A stretch of 64,000 bases of DNA from Mycobacterium sp. NS-7484 (GTDB taxonomy: Bacteria > Actinomycetota > Actinomycetes > Mycobacteriales > Mycobacteriaceae), in assembly GCF_001953975.1 (NCBI RefSeq), contig NZ_MBEJ01000022.1:100782-164781 (forward strand), given 5' to 3'. Shown here in pieces: positions 1-8,546 of the stretch. Position 1 is the stretch's first letter; every line of letters begins with the position of its first letter. The position numbers and the translations under genes are program-made. The notes below the pieces were generated by a model, which was given only the letters and a program-made list of their open reading frames with translations, made no database searches and was not told the DNA's origin.

Positions 1-2
1 TC

Positions 3-479
3 GGCAAGGCCCAAGCCGCCGGAGGCAGTCACGAGAAGCCCGCACTGCAGTGGGCGGCATACCTGTCCGAGCTCGGAGCCCGCGGCGAGGGCCGAATCAT
101 GTACGCCGGCAAGTACAACCGCACACTCGCCCAGCTTCAGGATGCGAAGTTCGGTGCCGGACTGGTGATCCAGGAGATCATGGAGACCAAGCCGGGGCGT
201 CAGGACGACTACATCCGCGAACTGGAACGGTTGTATGTGCCGTGGTCGGAGAGCACCGGCAAACGCTGGCTGGGGTCGTTCATCACCACGTTCCGGTTCA
301 ACGAGGTGATCCACTATTGGGCGCTCGACGACGACTGGGACTGCTTCGAGAACCACTATCCGTCGTGGAAGGGGAACCCGCCCGCGGAGATCGTGACCTG
401 GATGAGTGTCGCGCCCGCCCTGCGTGACGGCTGGGAGGATTCGATCCTCTCGGCGCTGCCACCCTCGCCGCTGAAGTAG
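3..479 (+). CDS. Partial conserved protein at head of catabolic operon (5' end outside window)
   Basis: The reading frame is open from the first bases of the window to a TAG at 477, so the start lies upstream; an internal ATG at 99 is possible but the frame before it is also coding-like. The visible product is about 158 residues, Trp- and Tyr-rich near its C-terminus, with no transmembrane segment. Its small soluble alpha/beta look (QEIMETKPG, FITTFRFNEVIHYWAL) suggests a NIPSNAP/dimeric alpha-beta barrel type protein, but I do not recognise it firmly. It ends 7 nt before the P450 gene, so it is probably co-transcribed with the oxidative operon. Function is unassigned. Confidence 0.7.
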   Translation, partial: GKAQAAGGSHEKPALQWAAYLSELGARGEGRIMYAGKYNRTLAQLQDAKFGAGLVIQEIMETKPGRQDDYIRELERLYVPWSESTGKRWLGSFITTFRFNEVIHYWALDDDWDCFENHYPSWKGNPPAEIVTWMSVAPALRDGWEDSILSALPPSPLK

Positions 480-486
480 GTATGCG

Positions 487-1716
487 ATGAATCAACCTGT
501 GCTGCAGGGGTTCACCTACGATCCCTTCGATCCGGACGTGATGGCCAATCCGTTGCCGTACTACCGGATTCTGCGCGACGAGTACCCGGTGTATTACATC
601 GACAAGTGGGACACCTACGCGCTGTCCCGGTTCGAGGACATCTGGAACATGCTCGGCGTCAACGACGGAACCTTCGTCGCCTCCGAGGGCACCCTGCCGG
701 CGGCGAACGTCTTGGCACACCACAACGACGGCCCGGTGCCCGATCCGCCGTTGCACCCCATGCCCTTTCACGCAAACTTCGACTCGCCGCTCTACGAGGA
801 CGTGCGCAAATGCACGTCCGCCCAGTTCCGGATCAGGACCGTACCCAAGTTGGCTGACCGGATCAGAACGCTGGCCAACGAGCGGCTCGACGAGTTGCTG
901 CCGCGTGGCACGTTCGACCTCACCCAGGATTATGGTGGCATCGTCGCGGCCGCGATGGTCTGCGATTTCGTCGGATTACCAGCCGATCTGGCGCCAGAGG
1001 TACTGGCCACCGTCAATGCCGGCAGCCTCGCGCAACCGGGTGAAGGGGTCGAGGTGGGCAACGCCCGGCCCGGCTATCTGTCGTATCTCACCCCGATCAT
1101 CGAACGTCGTCGTGCCGAGGGTGCCGACGGCAGTGTGCCGATCGCCGACGCCCTGATCGACTTCCGCCTGCCCGACGGGTCGGCCTTCGGGGACATGGAA
1201 GCCGCCGTGCAGATGCTGGGCGTGTTCATCGGCGGCACCGAAACCGTCCCGAAGATCACCGCGACCGGGCTGTGGCAGTTGCTGCGGCACCCCGACCAAT
1301 TGGCGGCGGTGCGAGCGGATCTCGACGGCAACGTGCCGATCGCACGCGAGGAGATCATCCGGCACAGCGCCCCGGCGCAGTGGTTCGCCCGAACCGTACG
1401 GCGGCCGTACACCGTCCACGGCACGACCATCAATCCCGGGCAGCGCATCATCACGCTGCTGGCCTCGGCCGCCCGCGACGAACGGGAATATGACAATCCG
1501 GATGAGTTCGTATGGAACCGGCCGATCGAACGGCTGTTGTCGTTCGGGCACGGCCAGCATTTCTGCCTGGGAGTGCACGTGGCCCGGTTGGAGATCACCA
1601 TCATGATCCAGGAGTTCCTCAAACGCGTGCCCGAGTACCACATCGACGAGGCCGCGGCGTCCCGCCCGCCGTCGAGTTTTCAGTGGGGCTGGAACAACAT
1701 TCCCGTGGAGGTGTGA
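487..1716 (+). CDS. Cytochrome P450 monooxygenase
   Basis: A 409-residue soluble bacterial P450, the normal length for the class. The heme-ligand loop FGHGQHFCLG spans residues 353-362 with Cys360 as the thiolate ligand. The I-helix oxygen-activation motif reads GGTET and the K-helix ExxR reads EEIIR. It would hydroxylate a hydrophobic substrate using ferredoxin-supplied electrons; no ferredoxin or reductase gene is visible in the window. It is followed 1 nt later by a Zn-dehydrogenase, so the hydroxylated product is probably oxidised to a ketone by operon partners. The substrate cannot be read from sequence. Family assignment is secure; the CYP subfamily is not assigned. Confidence 0.95.
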   Translation: MNQPVLQGFTYDPFDPDVMANPLPYYRILRDEYPVYYIDKWDTYALSRFEDIWNMLGVNDGTFVASEGTLPAANVLAHHNDGPVPDPPLHPMPFHANFDSPLYEDVRKCTSAQFRIRTVPKLADRIRTLANERLDELLPRGTFDLTQDYGGIVAAAMVCDFVGLPADLAPEVLATVNAGSLAQPGEGVEVGNARPGYLSYLTPIIERRRAEGADGSVPIADALIDFRLPDGSAFGDMEAAVQMLGVFIGGTETVPKITATGLWQLLRHPDQLAAVRADLDGNVPIAREEIIRHSAPAQWFARTVRRPYTVHGTTINPGQRIITLLASAARDEREYDNPDEFVWNRPIERLLSFGHGQHFCLGVHVARLEITIMIQEFLKRVPEYHIDEAAASRPPSSFQWGWNNIPVEV

Positions 1717-1717
1717 C

Positions 1718-2686
1718 ATGTGGTGTTACCGCCTCGTGGCACCGTTCACGTTCGAACGATCCGACATCGCCGAGCCCACACCGGAATCCCTGTCCGACGG
1801 CCAGGTGCTGCTCGACTTCCTGGCCGCCGGGATCTGCGGGAGCGACCTGCCCGGATTCAAGGGCACCCAGGGCAAGCTTCCGGGTGACACCGGTCCCTGC
1901 GCGGCGGAGATGAACGGCTTCCCGATCCACGAGATCGTCGGCGAGGTGCTGGCCAGCCGCCATCCCGATCATCGGGCGGGGGAGCGGGTGGTGGGCTGGG
2001 CCTCGGGTTTCGACGGTCTGATGGGCCGCGTAATCACCGACGGTGCCGGGCTGGTGACCTACGACCCCGCGCTCGCCCCCGAGCTCGCGGTGGGGCTGCA
2101 GCCGCTGGCCTGCGTGCTCTACGCCATGGAGCAGTTGCCCGATGTCACCGGCCGTCACGTCGCGGTCATCGGGCAGGGGTCGATCGGTCTGTTGTTCTCC
2201 TATGTGGCAAAGGCTTTGGGGGCCGCCCGGGTCACCGGTGTGGACCCGGTGGACCGCACCACGATCGGCCCGCGGTTCGGGGTCGACGACGCGGTCCGTG
2301 CCACCAGTGACCGCTGGGTCAGGCATCTGGGCGCCGACGGCAAACCGGACATCGTCATCGAGGCCGTTGGGCATCAGGTCGCCACCCTCAACCACGCGCT
2401 GGAGGCCGCCGCGTTCGGCGGCACGGTGTTCTACTTCGGCGTACCCGACGACGACAGTTACCCGATCAGCATGCGCACCATGTTGCGGAACAACCTGACC
2501 CTCAAATCCGGTGTCACCCTGGACCGTCAGCGCGTGTTACGTCGCGCCGACGCGTTCGCCCGCGAGCATCCGGATCTGTTGCCCCGCTACGTGACCCACA
2601 CCTTCGGCGTCGACGAGGTGCCGGCCGCATTCGAATTCGCCTGCCGCCCCATGCCCGAACGCGTCAAGATTGCGATCACCCGATGA
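1718..2686 (+). CDS. Zinc-binding alcohol dehydrogenase (MDR family)
   Basis: A 322-residue medium-chain dehydrogenase. Catalytic zinc ligands are visible as Cys40 (ICGSD) and His71-Glu72 (PIHE), and a Rossmann motif GQGSIG lies near residue 150. The four-cysteine structural zinc loop around residues 90-110 is absent, placing it with the MDR branch that binds only catalytic zinc. The start ATG lies one base after the P450 stop and its own stop overlaps the next gene by ATGA. The likely role is oxidation of the P450-derived alcohol with NAD(P)+; this is inferred from context. Confidence 0.88.
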   Translation: MWCYRLVAPFTFERSDIAEPTPESLSDGQVLLDFLAAGICGSDLPGFKGTQGKLPGDTGPCAAEMNGFPIHEIVGEVLASRHPDHRAGERVVGWASGFDGLMGRVITDGAGLVTYDPALAPELAVGLQPLACVLYAMEQLPDVTGRHVAVIGQGSIGLLFSYVAKALGAARVTGVDPVDRTTIGPRFGVDDAVRATSDRWVRHLGADGKPDIVIEAVGHQVATLNHALEAAAFGGTVFYFGVPDDDSYPISMRTMLRNNLTLKSGVTLDRQRVLRRADAFAREHPDLLPRYVTHTFGVDEVPAAFEFACRPMPERVKIAITR

Positions 2687-3468
2687 CCCCGAGCCGACTG
2701 CAGGACGCACTGGCGGCCAACGCCCAGGTCTGGGGTGGCTGGGTGGTCGGACCGACGATCATCGGCCCCGAGGAGTTCGCGGCCGCGGGCTACCACTACG
2801 TGGGATTCGACGTCCAGCACGGCTATCTCGACGACGCCGACGTGGCGCTGCTGCTGCGCCGGTTGGAACACGTGCCGATTGCGACCGCGGTGCGGCTGCC
2901 CTCGGCCGATGCCGCACCGATCGGCCGGGTACTCGACGCCGGTGCCGACGCGGTGATCATCGCCATGGTGGAATCGGCCGAGCAGGCCGCGGCGGCGGTC
3001 GCGGCCACCAGATTCGCTCCGGCCGGGGTACGCAGCTTCGGGCCGTTGCGCGCCAGCATGGGGTTGGACACCGCCGAACTGGAATCGCGGGTGAGTGTGT
3101 TCGCGATGATCGAGACGGCAGCCGGCCGGGCCGCCGTCGAGGAGATCTGCGCCGTTCCCGGTCTCACGGGCGTGTACGTCGGACCGGCAGATCTGGCCAT
3201 CTCGATGGGCTACCAGCTCGCCGACGCCTGGACCCACCCGGACGTACGAGCATCGATGGTCGCGATCAAGGACGCCGCCCACGCGGCGGGCTTGGTCACC
3301 GGGATTCATGCCGGGGCGGGAAGACTCGGAAAAGCGATGGCCGACGTGGGGTTCCAGATGATCACCCTGGCCTCGGAGTCGCAGGCCCTGCGCCGCGGTG
3401 CCACCGAGCACCTGCAGGAAGCCATCGGACAGAACCACGACGAATCGGAACGAAGGGGATATCAGTGA
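2683..3468 (+). CDS. HpcH/HpaI-type class II aldolase
   Basis: A 261-residue TIM-barrel lyase of the HpcH/HpaI (2,4-dihydroxyhept-2-ene-1,7-dioate aldolase) family. Diagnostic elements are GFDVQHG near residue 45, the PSADA segment, and the metal-ligand stretches MIETAAG (Glu) and GPADL (Asp). Such enzymes cleave 4-hydroxy-2-oxo acids to pyruvate plus an aldehyde. The start overlaps the dehydrogenase stop (ATGA at 2683) and the end overlaps the SDR start (GTGA), so translation is coupled. It may release central metabolites at the end of the pathway encoded here; the true substrate is unknown. Confidence 0.88.
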   Translation: MTPSRLQDALAANAQVWGGWVVGPTIIGPEEFAAAGYHYVGFDVQHGYLDDADVALLLRRLEHVPIATAVRLPSADAAPIGRVLDAGADAVIIAMVESAEQAAAAVAATRFAPAGVRSFGPLRASMGLDTAELESRVSVFAMIETAAGRAAVEEICAVPGLTGVYVGPADLAISMGYQLADAWTHPDVRASMVAIKDAAHAAGLVTGIHAGAGRLGKAMADVGFQMITLASESQALRRGATEHLQEAIGQNHDESERRGYQ

Positions 3469-4196
3469 GCGCAACCGGGCGGGTGGCCCTGGTGACCGGC
3501 GCTGCCCGGGGCCAAGGTGCAGCCATCGTGGCACGCCTGGTGGCCGACGGCTACCGGGTGACCGCGGCCGATCTGCTGTTCGACGAACTGGCAGCTGGCA
3601 CAACCGAATTCGGTGATTGCGTGCTGGCCGTGAAGCTCGACGTCACCTCGGCCGAACAATGGCAGGCCGCGGTGCAGGCAACGATGAAACAATTCGGAGG
3701 GCTCAACGCACTGGTCAACAACGCCGGTGTGCTGCACCGGGCCTCGATCGCCGAGGAAACCCCGCAAGGATTCGAGGCCTCCTGGCGGGTCAACTGCCTC
3801 GGCCCGTTCCTGGGACTGCAGGCCGCCCTTGAACCGCTGCGGCAGGCGGAAGGGGCCGCGGTGGTGAACACCTGCAGCACCGGCGCGGTCCGCCCGTTCC
3901 CGCACCATGCCGCCTATGGCTCGTCAAAATGGGCGCTGCGGGGCCTTACCCAGCTGGCCGCCGCCGAGCTGAGCCGGGACGGCATCCGGGTCAACGCCGT
4001 GTTCCCGGGGCCGGTCGAGACGCCGATGCTCGATGAAAAGACCCAGGCCCGGCTGGCCGAGCGGGCCACCCTGGGCCGGTTGGGCACACCCACCGAGATC
4101 GCCGACGCCGTGGCGTTTCTGCTGTCCGAACAAGCCTCGTTCATCACCGGTTCCGAGCTGCTCGTCGACGGCGGCCAATGTCTGCAGATCAGATGA
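3465..4196 (+). CDS. SDR family NAD(P)-dependent oxidoreductase
   Basis: A 243-residue classical short-chain dehydrogenase with cofactor motif TGAARGQG near the N-terminus, NNAG at mid-length, the active-site YGSSK (YxxxK), and a C-terminal GSELLVDGG. The GTG at 3465 is chosen because it overlaps the aldolase stop (GTGA) and begins right before the first beta strand; the frame is open further upstream but that would lie inside the aldolase gene. It is probably a hydroxy/keto oxidoreductase acting on an intermediate made by the P450 or monooxygenase. The next gene overlaps its stop by ATGA. Confidence 0.9.
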   Translation: MSATGRVALVTGAARGQGAAIVARLVADGYRVTAADLLFDELAAGTTEFGDCVLAVKLDVTSAEQWQAAVQATMKQFGGLNALVNNAGVLHRASIAEETPQGFEASWRVNCLGPFLGLQAALEPLRQAEGAAVVNTCSTGAVRPFPHHAAYGSSKWALRGLTQLAAAELSRDGIRVNAVFPGPVETPMLDEKTQARLAERATLGRLGTPTEIADAVAFLLSEQASFITGSELLVDGGQCLQIR

Positions 4197-5710
4197 CACG
4201 CATGGGCAACTCCGCATCGGTGGGAATCATCGGCGCCGGCCCCGGCGGCCTGGCGCTCGGAATCTTCCTGAAGAAAGCCGGTTTCGACGATTTCACCATC
4301 TTCGACCGCGAAGACGGCGTCGGCGGCACCTGGCGGATCAACACGTACCCGGGTCTGGCCTGCGACGTGAAATCGCACCTGTACTCGTATTCGTTCGACC
4401 TCAACGCCCACTGGAGCCGGATGTGGGCGGGCCAACCGGAGATCCTCGAGTATTTCGAGCGGTGCGCCCAGCGGTACCGATTGGGCCCGCATCTGCAGCT
4501 GAACACCGAGATCGTCGCGGCACGATGGGACGCCGAGGCCGGCAACTGGGTGCTGACCACTGCGACCGGCGCGCAGCATCGCTTCGACGTCGTGGTGTCG
4601 GCAATCGGGCTGTTCACCCAACCGCTGCAGCCGGACCTGATCCAGGAGGAACCCTTTACCGGCACCCTCATGCACACCGCCAACTGGGATCACGATGTCG
4701 AGCTCGATGGCGCCAAGGTGGCCGTTCTCGGCACCGGATCGACTGCCTCCCAAGTAGTTCCGGAACTGGCCAAGGTCGCCGAGAAGGTGTATTCGGTGCA
4801 ACGCTCGGCGACCTGGGTGCTGCCGAAACCCGACCGGCCCTACACCGAACGGGAACGCTGGCTGTTCGCCCACATCCCGTTCGCCAAGAAGATCTACCGG
4901 ACCCGGCTGTGGTTGCGCAGTGAGTCCAACATCGCGGTGATCGAGAACGGCAGCGACAAGACCCAGGAGTTCAAGGCGATCGCGCTGAACCTCCTCGAAT
5001 CGACGGTGGCCGACAAGGATTTGCGGGCCCGGCTCACCCCGGACCACCCGCTGGGCTGCAAGCGTCTGGTTTTCTCACCGGACTTCATCCAGACCCTGAC
5101 CCGACCGAACGTCGAGGTGGTATCCAGCCCGGCGCGGGCGTTGCGAGCGAGAACGCTGGTCACCGAGGACGGCCGGGAACTCGACGTCGATGTGGTGGTG
5201 TGCGCCACCGGCTATGCCGCGGCCGACTATCTGGGCCAGATCGAGGTGACTGGGGAAAACGGGGTGTCCCTACACGACACCTGGCGTGACGGAGCATTCG
5301 CCTACCTGGGGATGACCGTTCCCGGATTCCCCAACTTCTTCATGCTCTACGGCCCCAACACCAACGTCGGGTCCAACAGCGTCATCTTCATCCTGGAGGC
5401 TCAGGCCCGCTACGTGGTACGGGCCCTGAAACACCTTCGGCGCAAACACAAGTCGTATGTCGCGGTGCGGCCCGAGGCGATGGCGGCGTTCCTCTCCGAC
5501 ATCGACCGGTGGATGCAGGGCACCGTGTGGCTCACCCGGTGCAGCAGCTATTTCCGGGCGCCCAGCGGACGCGTCGTCACGCAGTGGCCGCGCAGTGCCC
5601 GGGCGTTCTGGACGATGACGCGACGGTTCCGTCCGGGCGACTACACCTTCGACCCGCCCGTCGCCCGACCGGATGCGGTCAGTGCGGGCGCCGATCGAAC
5701 GGACGGCTGA
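4193..5710 (+). CDS. Type I Baeyer-Villiger monooxygenase (flavin-containing)
   Basis: About 505 residues from ATG 4193, which overlaps the SDR stop as ATGA; an in-frame ATG at 4178 would add five residues. The FAD-binding GAGPGG is near the N-terminus and a second nucleotide-binding motif GTGSTA follows at mid-protein. Between them, near residue 155, FTGTLMHTANWD matches the Baeyer-Villiger fingerprint FxGxxxHxxxW(P/D) exactly. The enzyme should insert oxygen next to a ketone to form an ester or lactone using NADPH and O2. Its position after two dehydrogenases and before an esterase fits a hydroxylate-oxidise-lactonise-hydrolyse route. Confidence 0.93.
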   Translation: MTRMGNSASVGIIGAGPGGLALGIFLKKAGFDDFTIFDREDGVGGTWRINTYPGLACDVKSHLYSYSFDLNAHWSRMWAGQPEILEYFERCAQRYRLGPHLQLNTEIVAARWDAEAGNWVLTTATGAQHRFDVVVSAIGLFTQPLQPDLIQEEPFTGTLMHTANWDHDVELDGAKVAVLGTGSTASQVVPELAKVAEKVYSVQRSATWVLPKPDRPYTERERWLFAHIPFAKKIYRTRLWLRSESNIAVIENGSDKTQEFKAIALNLLESTVADKDLRARLTPDHPLGCKRLVFSPDFIQTLTRPNVEVVSSPARALRARTLVTEDGRELDVDVVVCATGYAAADYLGQIEVTGENGVSLHDTWRDGAFAYLGMTVPGFPNFFMLYGPNTNVGSNSVIFILEAQARYVVRALKHLRRKHKSYVAVRPEAMAAFLSDIDRWMQGTVWLTRCSSYFRAPSGRVVTQWPRSARAFWTMTRRFRPGDYTFDPPVARPDAVSAGADRTDG

Positions 5711-5713
5711 CCG

Positions 5714-6637
5714 GTGTCCTGGCGGGCGCGCCTCGACCCCGCACTGCGCGGCTTCGCCGAGGCGCGCACCGACCTGTCCGCCGAGACATTGGGGGCGGTG
5801 CGTACGTCACTGGATCAGCGTCGCCGTGAGGCCGCGCAGGCGCTGGATGCCCCGGGCGTGGAGATCGTCGGGGGCCGGGTCACGCTCGGGCGTCGCACCA
5901 TCGCCGTGCGCCTCTATCGCGGCGGCCCCACACCCGCGCCTGCGGTGATCTACTGCCATTCCGGCGCCTTCGTTCTGGGCAATCTCGACACCGACCAGAT
6001 CCAATGCGTGGAGTTGGCGCGACGCGCCCGCTGCACCGTGATCGCGATGGACTACCGGTTGGCTCCGGAAGCGCCGTACCCGGCTGGTTTCGACGACGCC
6101 ATGGTGGTGCTCAACTGGGCCGCCACGATGGCCGCCGAGCTTGACATCGATGCCGACCGGATCGCCGTGGCCGGCAGCAGCGCCGGCGGCGCACTGGCGG
6201 CGTTGCTGGCCCAACACTCCGCGGCCGGCTCGGCACCGCCGGTGGTGTTCCAGGCCCTGCACCAACCGGTGCTCGACAACCGGCGCACCGGGTCGAAGGA
6301 GGAGTTCGTCGACACCCCCGGGTTCGATGGTCCGGCCACCGTGGCGATGTGGCGGCACTACTCGGGTGGTCGCGACATCACCGAGGTGGCGGTGCCGGCT
6401 CGCACCGACGCGCTGGCCGGTGTGGCGCCGGCCCTCATCACCTGCTCGGAGCTCGATCCGTTGCGTGACGAGGCGCTGGACTACGCCCGCAGCCTGCTGA
6501 AACAGGAAGTTGCCACCGAACTCCACCTGTTCGCCGGGACCTGCCATGGCTTCGATTCGCTGCTTCCCGAGTGGGAGGTCAGCCAACAACTCTTCGCCCT
6601 GCAGGGCGCGGCATTGCGCCGTGCCCTGCACGGCTGA
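5714..6637 (+). CDS. Alpha/beta hydrolase of the hormone-sensitive lipase family
   Basis: A 307-residue esterase-like protein. The nucleophile elbow is GSSAGG, and the acid and histidine are in SELDPLRDEALDY and GTCHGFDS. The oxyanion-hole motif, normally HGGG, reads HSGAF after IYC, an uncommon variant. GTG 5714 follows the monooxygenase stop by 3 nt. It is the plausible enzyme to hydrolyse the ester or lactone made by the Baeyer-Villiger enzyme. It is the last gene of the operon; the next gene is separated by 140 nt containing an AT-rich dyad. Confidence 0.9.
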   Translation: MSWRARLDPALRGFAEARTDLSAETLGAVRTSLDQRRREAAQALDAPGVEIVGGRVTLGRRTIAVRLYRGGPTPAPAVIYCHSGAFVLGNLDTDQIQCVELARRARCTVIAMDYRLAPEAPYPAGFDDAMVVLNWAATMAAELDIDADRIAVAGSSAGGALAALLAQHSAAGSAPPVVFQALHQPVLDNRRTGSKEEFVDTPGFDGPATVAMWRHYSGGRDITEVAVPARTDALAGVAPALITCSELDPLRDEALDYARSLLKQEVATELHLFAGTCHGFDSLLPEWEVSQQLFALQGAALRRALHG

Positions 6638-6685
6638 GCCGGTAGCTGACCGCCTCGGACATCGGCTCGGCGGTGGTTGTCGGCA

Positions 6686-6700
6686 AATATTGGCAATATT
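6686..6700. promoter_or_regulatory. AT-rich dyad upstream of MinD-like gene
   Basis: AATATT (6686-6691), GGC, AATATT (6695-6700) form a short palindrome in otherwise GC-rich DNA, 77 nt before the ATPase start. A half-related stretch GGCAATAAT follows. It may be an operator or promoter element; only the symmetry and base composition support this. Confidence 0.35.
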
Positions 6701-6777
6701 GTGGGCAATAATCCAGGTCTGTGGCACGGGGAGCCGGCACGGGCAACCGCGGGCAAGTGAGCGATTGAGAGGTGGCT

Positions 6778-8031
6778 ATGTCGGCCGACGACGACCGGCT
6801 CACGTACTCCAGAGACCCCAAACACGCCCGGGGCACGTTGGACTACGGCGGGCTCGACGCCCTGCTGGGTGGTCCGGTGGCGGCGCTGCCCCACGGCCGG
6901 TCGCGGCCCGACGATGCCCGGGTTTCGACCCCGCCGGTCGTCCTCACCTCGAATTTCGCCGTCCCCGGCGAATCCGAGATCACGGCCAAGCTGCCGCCGG
7001 TGAGCCCGCGTCGCCCCATCGCCCCGCCGGCCAACGCCTCGCCGACCGCCGGTAACTGGATTCTGGAGCAGCCGGTTCCCGCGGCGGCCGCCGGCGAGCT
7101 GCGCGCGATCGACAACCTGGCCCGCGTCGGCGTGCGTTCGGCCGTCAAGATGCAACCCCGTCGCGGCTGGCGACGCGCGGTCTATGTCATGACCCGTCTC
7201 AACCTCGGGTTGTCCCGCGACGAACTGTACGAACTCGATCTGTACGCCCGGGTGCGCCGCACAGCGCGAGAGTCCTATCAGATCGGCGTGTTCGGCCTGA
7301 AGGGCGGCGTCGGTAAAACCGCCGTCACCGTGGCTCTGGGATCGGTGCTCAGCGCGGTGCGCGGTGACCGCATCCTGGCGGTGGACGCCGATCCGGCAGG
7401 CGGCAATCTGGCCGATCGGGCCGGGCGACAGTCCGCGGCGACCGTGAGCGATCTGCTGGCGGCCAAGGACCTTTCGCGCTACAACGATGTCCGCGCCTAT
7501 ACGAGCATGAACGAGTCCAAGCTCGAAGTGCTTGCCGGTGACGAATACAGCCGGGCCGGCCGGGCATTCAACGATGTGGACTGGAACTCCGCCACCGCCG
7601 CGGTCTCCAAGCACTACAACCTCGTCCTTGCCGATTGCGCCGCCGACATGTTCGCCTCGGCGGCCCGCGGCGTGTTGGCAACGGTGTCCGGCGCGGTGAT
7701 CGTGGCCAGTGCCTCCATCGACGGAGCCCGCCAAGCGGCGGTGACCATGGACTGGCTGCGGCAGAACGGCCATCAGGAGCTGCTGAACCGCTCCTGTGTC
7801 GTCATCAATCACGTGGGTCCGCGCAAACCCAACGTGAATACCGGTGACCTGGTACACCAGTTCCAAAAGCATGTGGCTCCCGGCCGGGTGGTCGTGCTGC
7901 CGTGGGACAAGCACATCGCCGCGGGCACCGACATCCAGTTCGACCTGCTGCGGCCGGCCTACCGGCGTCGCATCCTGGAGCTGGCCGCGGCCCTGTCCGA
8001 CGACTTCGAGGGCGGCGCGCCACTCATCTGA
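6778..8031 (+). CDS. MinD/ParA-like ATPase, EspI/ESX-associated type
   Basis: About 417 residues. ATG 6778 has a GAGAGG ribosome site 5 nt upstream; an in-frame GTG at 6772 is less well placed. The first 170 residues are Pro/Ser-rich and probably disordered. A deviant Walker A motif KGGVGKT lies near residues 175-181, followed by VDADPAGGN and a Walker B-like LVLADCAA. This architecture matches mycobacterial MinD-like proteins associated with ESX type VII secretion (EspI family, as I recall it). No ESX core gene is adjacent, so it stands alone. Its 3' end overlaps the convergent SRPBCC gene by 8 nt. Confidence 0.85.
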   Translation: MSADDDRLTYSRDPKHARGTLDYGGLDALLGGPVAALPHGRSRPDDARVSTPPVVLTSNFAVPGESEITAKLPPVSPRRPIAPPANASPTAGNWILEQPVPAAAAGELRAIDNLARVGVRSAVKMQPRRGWRRAVYVMTRLNLGLSRDELYELDLYARVRRTARESYQIGVFGLKGGVGKTAVTVALGSVLSAVRGDRILAVDADPAGGNLADRAGRQSAATVSDLLAAKDLSRYNDVRAYTSMNESKLEVLAGDEYSRAGRAFNDVDWNSATAAVSKHYNLVLADCAADMFASAARGVLATVSGAVIVASASIDGARQAAVTMDWLRQNGHQELLNRSCVVINHVGPRKPNVNTGDLVHQFQKHVAPGRVVVLPWDKHIAAGTDIQFDLLRPAYRRRILELAAALSDDFEGGAPLI

Positions 8032-8497
8032 GCGCGAGCTCCCGGGCGACCGCGGCGTGATACCTGTCGATGTTCGCCGGATTCACCACGCGGAACAGCG
8101 CATCCGGCAGCGGGGTGTCCTTGTAGGCCTCGATGGTCATCGTGCGGCCAAAGAGCGTGACGTCGTTACCCGGCCGGGTGAACTGGTACTGCACGGTGAT
8201 CCGGCCGTCCATGCCGCCGTTGCCATCTCGGTCATGTCCCAGCCGGCCCACCGAGTTGAACACCCACAGGCGTGGCCGCATCGCGATCGCCAGATGCCAG
8301 GTGTAGATCTGCGTCCCGTCCGGCCCGGCCTCGGTCCAGGTGTCACCGACTTGCAACGGCAATCGTTCCGGTAGTCCGCCGATGTGGGCACTGCCCGGGT
8401 AGGTCTTGACCCAGTTCGCCGGGTTGGTGACGAAATCGTAGATCTCCTCGGCGGATTGGGTGAACGCTGTCTCGGAGCTGGTGGTCACGATGCCCAA
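8024..8497 (-). CDS. SRPBCC (polyketide cyclase/START-like) family protein
   Basis: About 157 residues from a TTG at 8497, chosen because a GGAGAG lies 9 nt upstream and the product then begins just before the first strand (TTSSETAFTQSAEEIYDFV). A longer open frame to 8611 would run into the neighbouring gene. The pattern of an N-terminal strand, two short helices (AEEIYDFVTNPANW), an antiparallel sheet and a long C-terminal helix is typical of Bet v1/START hydrophobic-ligand binding folds. The ligand is unknown. It is oriented in tandem with the upstream DUF427 gene and converges on the MinD-like gene. Confidence 0.82.
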   Translation of the reverse strand: MGIVTTSSETAFTQSAEEIYDFVTNPANWVKTYPGSAHIGGLPERLPLQVGDTWTEAGPDGTQIYTWHLAIAMRPRLWVFNSVGRLGHDRDGNGGMDGRITVQYQFTRPGNDVTLFGRTMTIEAYKDTPLPDALFRVVNPANIDRYHAAVARELALR

Positions 8498-8515
8498 TGG
8501 TGTTCGCTCTCCTCT

Positions 8516-8539
8516 GGTTTCAAGGTTGGTTTCAAGGTT
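8516..8539. repeat. Perfect 12-bp tandem repeat upstream of SRPBCC gene
   Basis: GGTTTCAAGGTT occurs twice head-to-tail at 8516-8527 and 8528-8539, in the 49-nt gap between the SRPBCC and DUF427 genes. Read on the minus strand it gives two AACCTTGAAACC units just before the SRPBCC start. It may be a regulator-binding direct repeat or a simple slippage duplication. Confidence 0.5.
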
Positions 8540-8546
8540 GTGCCGG

